Position numbers and translations under genes: made by a program | Shown: in pieces, positions 12,750 through 23,189 of the stretch | Layout: each line of letters begins with the position of its first letter | Position numbering within the stretch: the stretch's first letter is position 1 | Source: Steinernema hermaphroditum | Lineage: Eukaryota > Nematoda > Chromadorea > Rhabditida > Steinernematidae | Length of the DNA: 64,000 bases | NCBI GenBank assembly: GCA_030435675.1 | Contig: CM059623.1 | Coordinates: forward strand, 13,796,092-13,860,091 | Direction of reading: 5' to 3' | The notes under the pieces: generated by a model | What the model saw: only the letters and a program-made list of their open reading frames with translations | The model's database searches: none | What the model was told of the DNA's origin: nothing

Positions 12750-13010
12750 GCCCGAATAGCGCAGTGGTCACGTTGCAGGATCACTGTTTTCTCAATGCGG
12801 GTTCGAATCCGGCTGGAATCTTTATGATTCAATCCCCTATATATAAATGGAGAACCGACGGGTCCGTTGGTCTGTTTGTGTGTGTGTGTGTGTTTTTCCG
12901 TGAGCACGGGGAAAACACCCACACAAAATAAGGACCCCGAGGGGAACCGAACCCGGCACCGCCCGCTTACAAACGAAGCACGTTCGCAATGAGCCACACA
13001 AGCAGTTGAG
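12750..13010. repeat. tRNA-derived (SINE-like) repeat pair, head to head
   Basis: At 12750-12822 a plus-strand block carries pol III A-box-like TAGCGCAGTGG and B-box-like GGTTCGAATCC but does not fold into a clean tRNA. At about 12,905-13,005 the minus strand carries a second such block, with TGGCTCATTGCG and GGTTCGGTTCC. The minus-strand block, with its GT-rich stretch, recurs at 59,285-59,440. Both loci are followed by the same 'CTTGCCGCCCGCAGGGCTAC' DNA, so they are copies of one mobile unit. Confidence 0.55.
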
Positions 13011-13119
13011 ATGGTAGCGCTATACTTCCACCATATCTCTGGGGACGCAAGGCTTTGCGTTTCTTTACAGTCTTTGTGTCGTTTTTAGCGTATTTTTTAG
13101 CTTTGCAGTTTTTTGGACA

Positions 13120-13325
13120 ACTTCAGTCATTTGCATGAGCACCAATCTTGCCGCCCGCAGGGCTACTGTTTTTTTGGCCCCAAATTCAGCCCTTTGCATG
13201 AGCACCAATCTTGCCGCCCGCAGGGCTACTGTTTTTTTGGCCCCAAATTCAGCCCTTTGCATGAGCACCAATCGTGCCGCCCGCAGGGCTACTGTTTTTT
13301 GGCCCCAACTTCAGCCATTTGCATG
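13120..13325. repeat. 63-bp tandem repeat, about three units
   Basis: Three consecutive units contain 'CTTGCCGCCCGCAGGGCTAC' and 'TTTGCATGAGCACCAATC'. Units are 63 or 62 bp and nearly identical, so one frame stays open by chance of length (21 codons per unit). Shorter degenerate units follow the related SINE-like block at 59,530-59,645. Not CRISPR: there are no unique spacers. Confidence 0.8.
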
Positions 13326-13419
13326 AGCTTCTAATTGGCTTTTAGTACCTGGAGGGCGCGAATTCGCGGTTTATTATATTTAAATGGAGGATGCTTAAAT
13401 CAGTTGTTAGTAGCTCATG

Positions 13420-13965
13420 TGGCGATACCATGTCTCTTATCAGTGCCTCATTGATCGCATTGCGGGATTCACTTCATTTGTGAACACTTCTGAAACCGAA
13501 GTACAGATGATCTCTCGAAACGTCAAGAAACAAGAAAAAGTCAAGAAACGCCGAGTCAAGTCGAAAAAGGCGACTCGAACTTGACTCGACTCAACTCAAA
13601 ATGCCAACCCTAGTATATAGTAATCACAGCGAATCCAGAGACGTTCCTGAAACGAAGTACAGACGATCTCTCGTGTGTAATCCTCCAAGATGATATCACA
13701 TAGTGGTTTTGTTTTGGTGTCGGGTCCAACTGCTTTGTTTGTTTTGATCAAAGGTGACGCGTCCTCCGACCGACCTTTCATGGTCGTCTTTGTTTTGTCC
13801 TTTCAAAGCACACAGTCTGTCATTCACGTGAATAACTCGTTGGTGGTGTAAATTTAGAATCACCGGAGAACGTCACTTTCTAAAGATAGAATTGATGGCG
13901 AAATGAGAACTGGTTTCGTTGAGTGATTAATGAAATATCTTAAAAGGAGAGACATTGTGGGATAA
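13420..13965. repeat. Second copy of the surface-gene downstream flank
   Basis: This is closely similar to about 210-840 in the same order, and lies downstream of the paralogous gene 2/3 array just as the first copy lies downstream of gene 1. It holds no supported gene. Confidence 0.6.
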
Positions 13966-14321
13966 GTACAGCCAAGCGAGCTAATGTTATCAACATGACT
14001 TTTCTGTAAGCGTAGTGAGTGCCCGTATCCGTGGATGTGGAAAGACTTCTCAGTCGCTTCCCTGAAACTGGGAGGCCGTTTCCGTGGAAAATACGTTTCT
14101 GCTGATTTTCACTTTGATCCCTTACACATCGATTTTAGTCCTCTCAGTGCTGAGGTGCTGGGAGGACTAAAATCAAGCCAGCTTCTGTCGACTCCAAAAG
14201 CGTTTTCCAAAAGTTCCTGAATGGGTGAGAACTCTAGCTAAGCCAGCTTGCGGCCTGGAATAGATTGTTCTGTTAATTCATCGTGCTACGATATTACTGA
14301 AATCATATGATGAGCAATGTA

Positions 14322-14690
14322 TTAGTTCCAAATGACAGAAATTAAGATAAAGACAAGAGTGGAGATGAGATACAAGTTCTTCGACGAGTTGTTGTTCGCA
14401 GTAGTCGTTCTAACTCTTTTAGTCGTCGAAGCTGCTGCATTCGCGCTGCTGCTCCACGAACCTGTGCTTCCAGTAGCCGTTGTTCCTGATATGGACGTTG
14501 TTGTCTCCTGCTGCACTGATGTCAAGCTGTTTGCTGTCGTTGTCACAACCGAACTAAGCGCTGTCGTCTTTTGTGTGATACTGAGAACCGAGCTGCCGAC
14601 TGGTGTGGCGGTTACAGTAGAGGAAGTCGTGGAGGTGACGCCGGCAACTCCTGATAGACGCGTATTAATAAAAAGTATTAATTGTTAATC
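14322..14690 (-). pseudogene. Orphan Ser/Thr stalk plus GPI-type tail
   Basis: The minus-strand frame encodes only the distal part of the stalk exon of the surface-protein family, ending in NSSKNLYLIS and a hydrophobic tail like that of gene 1. Its 5' side breaks inside the stalk, around the position equivalent to 'ATTAATATGCG', and no module exon precedes it. It is the only copy in the 14-22 kb array that keeps the membrane-anchor tail. It could be an alternative last exon, but I see no evidence of that. Confidence 0.6.
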
Positions 14691-14892
14691 ATATTAAAAT
14701 CAAGCGAGCTCTGTATTCAATTTTGGAACAAGCGTGCAGGCTCCGGCTGAGGCTTATGCCTATGGAATTAAGCGAGCCACAAGGGCGAGCCCTATAGTCG
14801 TGACAACTTCGCTGATATCCTACTGATAGGGGAGGGATTTTCACGCAATCGTCGCGTAATCGACATAAAGATGGTTGATAGCTGATATCCAT

Positions 14893-17060
14893 TTAATTGA
14901 GCTGCTCGACCTTCACGGTACGCAATCTACATACTGTGACATCATCAGCTGATGTGTAGTCATGTGTGCTCATGTGTATTGCTGCCCCAAACGAACCTGT
15001 GCTTGTGTATTGCTGCCACGTACCTGTGCTTCGAGTAGCCGTTGTTCCTGATATGGATGCTGCTGTCTCCTGCTGCACTGGTGTCAAGCTGTTTGCTGCC
15101 GTTGTCACAAAGGGAGCCGAGCTAAGCGCTGACGTCTTTTGTGTGGTACTGAGAACCGAGCTTCCGACTGGTGTAGCGGTTGCGGTAGAAGAAGTCGTGG
15201 AGGTGACGCCGGAAACTCCTGATAGACGCATATTAATTGGGGAGTAACGTGAGCAGCCGATGTGAGTTTTCCGAGAAAACATGATGACTACTTGGACGAA
15301 ATTCGAGAAGAAGACCGATCCATGTGGATTTGTTAGTGACGAACTGAAAGTGCATTGTGTTATTTTGTTCAACATAAACTCAACATTTCCTAACTCCTTT
15401 AAAGTTTACATCTCACTGCATAGTTTTTTTGTCTTTTGAGTCACAACAGACATTCCTTAGAGAGTTCTTTTACTCCTAGAAAAGCCAAAAAAATGGACAC
15501 AGCGTGAATTATTCAGATCAGGGCTGCAGAAATTGAGGCTTCGGTTTTCTGAGACCGAGACCCGCTGCGGGACCAAGTCAGTTGAAAAGTCTCGGTCTTG
15601 GTTTTCAGCCTCCACCAAGACCGAAGCCGGGTGATACCCCAAAAAGCTAAGTCATTCGATAGTCAAGACCAAGGCTTAGCCCTTATAAACTCGGTTCAAC
15701 GGCTTCTTTGACTCCAGGTCTGCTTTCTTGTTCCGTTTCCATCCATGTTTGGGGCAAACCTTCTCATCCAATCTCTGCCGTTCAGGGAAGTGACGAAAGT
15801 CAGAAAGTAGGACATCTTTTTTTCAAAACCTTGGGACACACGAAAACCCAACGTCCTGTAACATTGAGATGTCATAGTCCGGATGTTCGATCTGTGCTTG
15901 ACAGTAGTGGTTGAAAAAGAGAAAGTAAAACAAGAGAAAATGGACGATTTTAACGGATTGCCATGAGAAGCTGTCTTTGCACTTACTTTGACTGGTTCTG
16001 GTTGGTAGACACAAAAATGAGCTCAGTGCAGAGGTCACTATACGGTTCGATGTCTACTGTTATCCTGTCGTGCGTAGTAGAAGCCATCACCACGTAGTCG
16101 AACTCCTCTACGCCATAGGGGTCAGAAGACATAAGTGTTGTGAGGTCGCCGGATATAGTGTTATAAAGCGTACACCGCTGTGGAGTTGTTCCGTAAGACA
16201 CGAAAACGGAAGCTTCCAAACGGATCCTCTTTCCTGTCGAGTTGCTCGTCACCATAACAGCGTTGCGCAGGAAAATCTCCGATGGTGGTTGGCGATGGTG
16301 CCTGGAAGTTCAAAGTTTCATAAAATGGTGAGAATAGACCGATCGGCTACGTGTATTTTTCGATATGTGGATTGATTACAGGATTGAGTCCGTTTTGTAC
16401 GGTGTACAAATCAACTTCTACGTTTGAGGGTAGTGCCTAAAGCATAATAAGTATAAGAAGAAATTTTTAAACTTGAAAGAAATACATTTGCTTCGCAATC
16501 AAATCCCCAAGCAGGACAGATGGGGATCATGTAGTCGTCCCCGGCGAGGAACAGAACAAACGCAGGGCAGTCGGCGCTTGCGCTGATTTTAGAAAGGACG
16601 TTAAGCTTGACGACATTCCCATCTTCACAGTCTCCTAAAACGAATCAGAATGAGTGGTAAAAGCTTGCAACACAGTACAAGAATTGGATCTGTACAAAAA
16701 AGCAATGTTTACCTTGGAGTTTCGCCTTCGCTAGGAACAAGAAAAGACTGCTTCTCCACTCCATAGATCCCTCCCTCAAACCGTCGAAAATGCTGCCTCG
16801 ATTGAGCATCAGCATTGTGGTCGAATCGTCGAAGCAGTACTTCTCCGTATTGTGCAACTCGCCCCATCCAACGGAGGAGCAACTGCCATTCTTATACACG
16901 GCTGTGATAGTGAATGTGGACATGTTGACGCGGTTGTTGGAGTGGACGAAGAGACAGACGGGTTCGTTCAGAATTATGTGGGAGACGTTGTCTTTGCCGA
17001 ACAGCATGAAGGGGAGGTCCGGGTCGATGGCAGCGCCGGGAGACGGAGGTGTGCAGGAAT
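14893..17060 (-). pseudogene. 5'-truncated surface-protein copy (gene 3: module 2 plus stalk)
   Basis: Exons 16713-17060, 16486-16634, 16351-16436, 15987-16301 and 14893-15343 match exons 7-11 of gene 2 one for one. Exons 7-10 lie at a constant offset of 3,231 bp and are almost identical (two amino-acid differences noted in exon 7, none in the exon-10 core). No signal peptide or module 1 precedes it; the stalk of gene 2 ends only 173 bp upstream. It may be a dead 3' copy, or may be spliced onto gene 2 through a weak donor inside the gene 2 stalk, which I cannot decide. Its own stalk ends without a hydrophobic tail. Confidence 0.65.
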
Positions 17061-17232
17061 CTGCAAGAGGTTGCAGTTTTAAAAGACTAATTCAGTATAG
17101 AGTCAATGTAAAGAAGAAAAGATGTGATCAGAGGGTGAGCGCAATATTATGCTCACCATTATGACATCCGCATTTTGCTTGGGACCATGAATGACTACTG
17201 TTCGACCTTCACGGTATGCAACCTACTACTTA

Positions 17233-20200
17233 CTATGGCATCCTAGGCATCAGCTTATGTGTATTGCTGCCCCACGAACCTGTGCTTCGAGTAGTCGTTG
17301 TTCTTGACATGGACGTTGTTGTTTCCTGTTGCACTGATGTCAAGCCGTTTACTGCCGTTGTCACAAAGGGAGCCGAGCTAAGCGCTGTCGTCTTTTGTGT
17401 GGTAGTGGGAACCGAGCTGCCGACTGGTGTGGCGGTTACGGTAGAGGAAGTCGTGGTGGTGACGCCGGAAACTCCTGATAGACGCATATTAATTGCGGAG
17501 TAACGTGAGCAGCCGATGTGAGTTTTCCGAGAAAACATGATGACTACTTGGACGAAATTCGAGAAGAAGACCGATCCATGTGGATTTGTTAGTGACGAAC
17601 TGAAAGTGCATTGTGTTGTTTTGTTCAACATAAACTCAAAATTTCCCTTTTTAAGCTTTTGTAACGTTTACATTCCCATCAGGGATGTGCGGAATTCCGT
17701 TTCCGCAAAACGGAAATTTCCGCGTTTTCTCGGTGATTTCCGTTTCCGTTTCCGTTTGGAAGGCCAAATTGCGATAATCTCGGACGGAAATCCTATTCCC
17801 GGAATAGCTCAACCTTCCCGTTCGCGCACCCACACACATCGCTTTTTCTCCACACCAACGCTTATATCTCGCCGCGCTTTGCCTACGGGGCGTGTTATGG
17901 GATACTATCTCGTGCGCGCAGTGGCTTTTAGAAGATTGCGCACCGGCGCGCAGACTGTATTGCAAAAATTTTCGGTGTGTCGCAGTCTCAAAGCAAGATG
18001 CCTTCCATTTTGAGGTCGTTTCAGGCAGACTGAGTGATGTGTGCAAGAACGTATCACGCCTTTAACGTGAATTTTGCTCGACGAATAGGATAACTGGCTC
18101 CGTTCTCATTGTTTTTGAGCAGGAACATGCATTCTAGAGTGAACTAAGAAAGACTACAGAATTTTATAGTCACTAATGCACGTCCCTTCACTTTTATCAT
18201 TTTGGGAATCCATCTGACCGGATCAAAGTCATTCAAAGTGCTCAAAGCTGCTCAAAATCAGTAAATCTCCTCTAGTTAGTGTTTTTATCAAGCAAAGACT
18301 ACTCCCTAGACGTAACTAATATCCCTCCAGATCAACACTATGAGGTTGGTCCATCTCCATTCTATAGATTCACCTTTGTTCGCTCAGAAACAGTGAAAAG
18401 GCGTTGAGAAACAATCAACATGACACAATTAGATTTACTAATTTGTATCCAGAACTGAGTGCTCACTTTGGAAGGTCCCCAAGTGAGACTTGTCAAATTT
18501 AAGCTCTTCATTGTTTTGGCAGAACGCAGATTGTAACATAGAATACAGGGCAAATTGTGAGAAGTGCAATTGAAGCAGTGTTTGACCTCATAAGTTTGAA
18601 ATAGTGTTATTCGAAAACCTCATCAAAAACTGGATGTAAACATCGAAATATTTTACGCTTTAAATACGCCAAAACTGGCACGCGAAAATTTCCGTTTCCG
18701 CAAAACGGAAATTTCCGCGTTTTTTGGCAATTTCCGTTTCCGTTTCCGTTTTGCAAAATTTTATTTCCGCACATCTCTGATTCTCATTACAAAGTTTCTT
18801 TTTGTCTTCGAGTCACAACATACATTTCTCAGAGACTTCTGTGACAAAAATTCTCAAGCAATCTCTGATGTGGCCAAAGTCAGAAATTAGAACATATTTT
18901 TTCGGTCACCATTGGCAAGAACTGACTGAATAATCGGAAATAAGGGCTGTTATAAGCTATCTCTATCCCAAAAGCCGTCAGTTCTTTGGCGACGTTAATG
19001 TTAGGCAGACTTCGGACAATGTCCAGAATTGGGTCAAAACTTGGAACTGACGAAAAACCTGGCACCTTGTGAGATGGAGGTGCCATAGCCCGGATTTTCA
19101 ATCCATGCTTGCCAGTAGTGGTTGAAAAAGAAGTCTACTGACGGCAAACAAGAGAGTAGTGGCTTTTTCAATGGCCAATTTTAACGGATTGCCATGAGAA
19201 GCTGTCTTTGCACTTACTTTGACTGGTTCTGGTTGGTAGACACAAAAATGAGCTCAGTGCAGAGGTCACTATACGGTTCGATGTCTACTGTTATCCTGTC
19301 GTGCGTAGTAGAAGCCATCACCACGTAGTCGAACTCCTCTACGCCATAGGGGTCAGAAGACATAAGTGTTGTGAGGTCGCCGGATATAGTGTTATAAAGC
19401 GTACACCGCTGTGGAGTTGTTCCGTAAGACACGAAAACGGAAGCTTCCAAACGGATCCTCTTTCCTGTCGAGTTGCTCGTCACCATAACAGCGTTGCGCA
19501 GGAAAATCTCCGATGGTGGTTGGCGATGGTGCCTGGAAGTTCAAAGTTTCATAAAATGGTGAGAATAGACCGATCGGCTACGTGTATTTTTCGATATGTG
19601 GATTGATTACAGGATTGAGTCCGTTTTGTACGGTGTACAAATCAACTTCTACGTTTGAGGGTAGTGCCTAAAGCATAATAAGTATAAGAAGAAATTTTTA
19701 AACTTGAAAGAAATACATTTGCTTCGCAATCAAATCCCCAAGCAGGACAGATGGGGATCATGTAGTCGTCCCCGGCGAGGAACAGAACAAACGCAGGGCA
19801 GTCGGCGCTTGCGCTGATTTTAGAAAGGACGTTAAGCTTGACGACATTCCCATCTTCACAGTCTCCTAAAACGAATCAGAATGAGTGGTAAAAGCTTGCA
19901 ACACAGTACAAGAATTGGATCTGTACAAAAAAGCAATGTTTACCTTGGAGTTTCGCCTTCGCTAGGAACAAGAAAAGACTGCTTCTCCACTCCATAGATC
20001 CCTCCCTCAAACCGTCGAAAATGCTGCCTCGATTGAGCATCAGCATTGTGGTCGAATCGTCGAAGCAGTACTTCTCCGTGTTCTGCAACTCGCCCCATCC
20101 AACGGAGGAGCAACTGCCGTTCTTATACACGGCTGTGATAGTGAATGTGGACATGTTGACGCGGTCGTTGGAGTGGACGAAGAGACAGACGGGTTCGTTC

Positions 20201-22448
20201 AGAATTATGTGGGAGACGTTGTCTTTGCCGAATAGCATGAAGGGGAGGTCCGGGTCGATGGCAGCACCGGGAGATGGAGGTGTGCAGGAATCTGCAAAAG
20301 GTTGTCAGTTTTAAAAGACGAAAAGCAGAAGGAAACTCAGTATGGAGCCAATGTGAAGAAGAAAAGACAAGGACATCAGCTCATGTGCCACTCAATAGAA
20401 CAAGACAGAGGTCGAAAATTCGCCCACGACGTTCATCTGTGACTAACCTGGCAGAGGTGCGTCAGTTGGATTGGCAGGTGGCGCATCTGATAACGTATAG
20501 CGAATGGTCACACCGTGTGAAGCGCACTTTACTGGATCTTTCCGATGAAACACAACGATAATATCCTCAAAGTCGACTAGAACGAGCGTATCTCTTGGAT
20601 TCGATGTTTTTGATCTAAAAAGATGCTGAGTAAACTGTCTGAAAAGGATCACTCACTGTGTTCCGTCGTGGTGCGTCCGTATAAATGTCAGGTCTACACA
20701 CTCCTTATCGTATGCTTCGATGGAAATGGTCATCTGTGGATTGTCGTACGAAAATGTGAATGTGTAGTTAAATTCCTCCGGGCCATAAGGGTCCGATTCG
20801 ATGAGTCCGCTCGATTTTTCGTTCAGATGCTGGTTCAATAGACAAGTGACCGATCCACCTTGGTCGGCATTTTCAGTTTCCAGCTGCATGAGCCATGTCC
20901 AATCAGTCGAGTTTGGGGTGATCATGATGGCGCTACGAAGGAACTCTGTCCCGTCGGCTGGAGGATTGGAAGACCTGTTTTCTACGCATTTAAATATAAT
21001 TGATTTTTTGAACTTACACATAGCTGAGGATCTCGTTATTTTCTAAGTGCCTCAGACCGTTCTGAACCGTCGTTACGTCAACTCGCAGGTTGTTCGGACT
21101 CTGTTGAAGAAGTGCTGTTATGCCGGTGGGGCTGATAAGACGCTCACCGAGTAAAAACTAGACATTACGTTTAGCGGACAATTGGTATTTCCCCTAAAGG
21201 ATAATCCGTCCATCTGAAACGTGCCTGTAGCCGTGAGGATTACCGCCGGACAGTCAGAGCTGGCGCCGATCTTTGACTGACCGTCGAGGAGAACTTGGTA
21301 GTAGACATTCCCGTTTTCGCAAGCTCCTTGAAGATAAATATTCATGTCGAGTCAAGTCAAAATCATTGTCGAACTTTCTACTGTCCTCTCGGGGATCTGA
21401 TTTGCGATGAGCATGCAATATAAGCGGTCCCAGGAAGACGATCGGAATCCCAGAGGCGCGAAACAATAAAAGGTATGGAATAGTACTTCTTCCGAGATCT
21501 CATCAGCAGAGGAGGACGTTGATCAAGTCCGGTTGAGACTGATCAAGATAGCTTTGGACGTATTAGTAACCCCTAGCGATTAGGGGTAAACACTTAAATT
21601 AACTTGCCCAGATCATCGGGTGGTCCCTGTTTACTACATGTTTTCGTCCCCTCGGAATTGAGCTGGGATTTCGACCGTTCACTTGGGATTCCTTATACTG
21701 CCTGTTCATCATCAATAAACTAATACCTATAGACTACCACGGGGGACGGCCCGAATTTAATCCAAATCTACGGCACGCTTCGCATCCCTGTTGGGAAGGT
21801 TAAACTACAAAGCGGTCTAAATGCCAGCAAATTACCAGGGAGACGATTCAGATCCTGAGAAAAGGAAAAGGTTCGCTTCAACTTCAAAGAGACACTCTAA
21901 CACTCTAGGGCCACGGTTGTGACGGTTTTATGCCAAAGAATCAAACCTTTTTTCCGCAGAAAGAGAAATATGGTGTCCCTTAGACGCGTGGATAGTGGTC
22001 CGAGTCCATTGTAGAGATCGTTTCTGTCGAGAAGGATGCTCTCCGTGGCATCGTCAAAGCAGTACATCCCGTAACTGACAGCGCCACTGAATATCGACGC
22101 GTTGACGTGTGTGAATTCTGACGCTTTCGTCGACTGACAAGTCCCGTTCCAAAATACAGAGGCAAAGGTGAAGTTCGACAGGTCGGTTCTGATAGAGGAG
22201 ACCAAGAAGATGCAAAGTGGTTCTGAGACGTTAATACGGGCGAATGGGTCGCTTCCGAAGAGCATGAACGGAGTGTCAACCTTGATAGAGCTCCCTTGCG
22301 GTGGATGCGCGCATAGATCTAAAGCTAGAGCTATTAAATTAAGGCGAATACTTTGGCTACCTATAGACGACGTCGATGAACATACAGATACAGTCAAAGC
22401 AAGAAAGCTGCAGAAAAAACAACGGAGCATCGAAGTCAACTGCTTCAT
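17233..22448 (-). CDS. Two-module stalked secreted protein (gene 2), no GPI tail
   Basis: Eleven exons: 22361-22448, 21947-22318, 21148-21326, 21018-21100, 20657-20974, 20448-20614, 19944-20291, 19717-19865, 19582-19667, 19218-19532, 17233-17599. They sum to 824 codons (823 aa) in a continuous phase and match gene 1 exon by exon in length. The protein has a signal peptide, two cysteine-rich modules rich in Asn-x-Ser/Thr, and a Thr/Ser stalk. The stalk stops after a short non-hydrophobic tail (HKLMPRMP), so this copy should be secreted rather than anchored unless it is spliced onward. Its last intron was invaded by the 1,100-bp hAT-type element. Function unknown. Confidence 0.7.
17680..18779. 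mobile_element. Non-autonomous hAT-type element, 1,100 bp
   Basis: The left end reads CAGGGATGTGCGGAA and the right end, complemented, CAGAGATGTGCGGAA. Flanks are ATTCCCAT (17672-17679) and ATTCTCAT (18780-18787), an 8-bp target duplication with one mismatch. Subterminal copies of 'CCGTTTCCGCAAAACGGAAA' lie near both ends, as is common in hAT elements. No transposase frame is present. It sits in the intron between exons 10 and 11 of surface-protein gene 2 and is absent from the same intron of copy 3. Confidence 0.85.
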
Positions 22449-22589
22449 GGCGAAGACTCCGGCAACACTCGCAACACCGGTAGCCAACTGGTGTGATAAT
22501 ACGAACCATGAACATTTTACGACACATTGACGACCTTATCAGATTCCCCAACACAGTGAGTCCCTTATCTTATGCATGCTGAAAACTAT

Positions 22590-23180
22590 TGGGTTAGTGC
22601 ATTGAAAATGTCGCTTTTTTCAGAACAAGTTTATAAAACATAAAGATGCATACTTCAAATAGTGTAAATATAAATAGTGTAAATAGTGCATATTTCACTG
22701 GAGGCATACAACATTTAACTGCACTGCCTCAGAGCTCTTTCCGGGGAGAAGTCTGGCCACTCTCCTGTAGAACAGGAGAGGTTCCAGGTCGAAAACTCCC
22801 ATTTATTTCTTGAGGGCAATCTAAATTATCAAACATTGGGTGCTCCCCTCGATCACTATCGCAAATAATACAGTGCAGTATCACATTTTCGATGAAACAC
22901 CGAAACCGGTTCCTAGTTCCTACCTTATTTTGAATCAGAATAAGAGATTTTTAGAGATGTTAGGCGCAAACTATAGCTGAGAAGTTGCTCTATCCCAAAA
23001 ACACTTTTCGTCCACGTGCTTCTATAATATCGCATATAACACAGTGCAGTATCACGTTTTTGGCTTGGTCCTGACCGCAACTCAATCTTCGGCCACACTT
23101 TCTGATTTATATCCTCGATTAGTCCTGTGGATCGCATAGCTAGAGCCCGCTTGACTTTATCAATCACGAAAAGTAAAGGA
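22590..23180. other. Repeat-rich spacer beyond gene 2
   Basis: The spacer holds an isolated mariner-type end near 22,588-22,620, a short repeated 'AAATATAAATAGTGTAAATAG' stretch near 22,665-22,690 and two copies of 'ACAGTGCAGTATCAC' (about 22,870 and 23,040). No gene is supported; the minus-strand frame at 22925-23401 has no recognisable domain and overlaps a dispersed repeat. Confidence 0.35.
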
Positions 23181-23189
23181 AAAGATTTG

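Noticed and set aside
12704..12997. Functional tRNA genes in the repeat at 12.75-13.0 kb
   Set aside because: A- and B-box-like motifs are present but acceptor and anticodon stems do not pair, so they are tRNA-derived repeat ends.
13113..13334. Repetitive protein or CRISPR-like array
   Set aside because: Units are contiguous 62-63-bp tandem repeats with no unique spacers, and the open frame follows from a unit length divisible by three.
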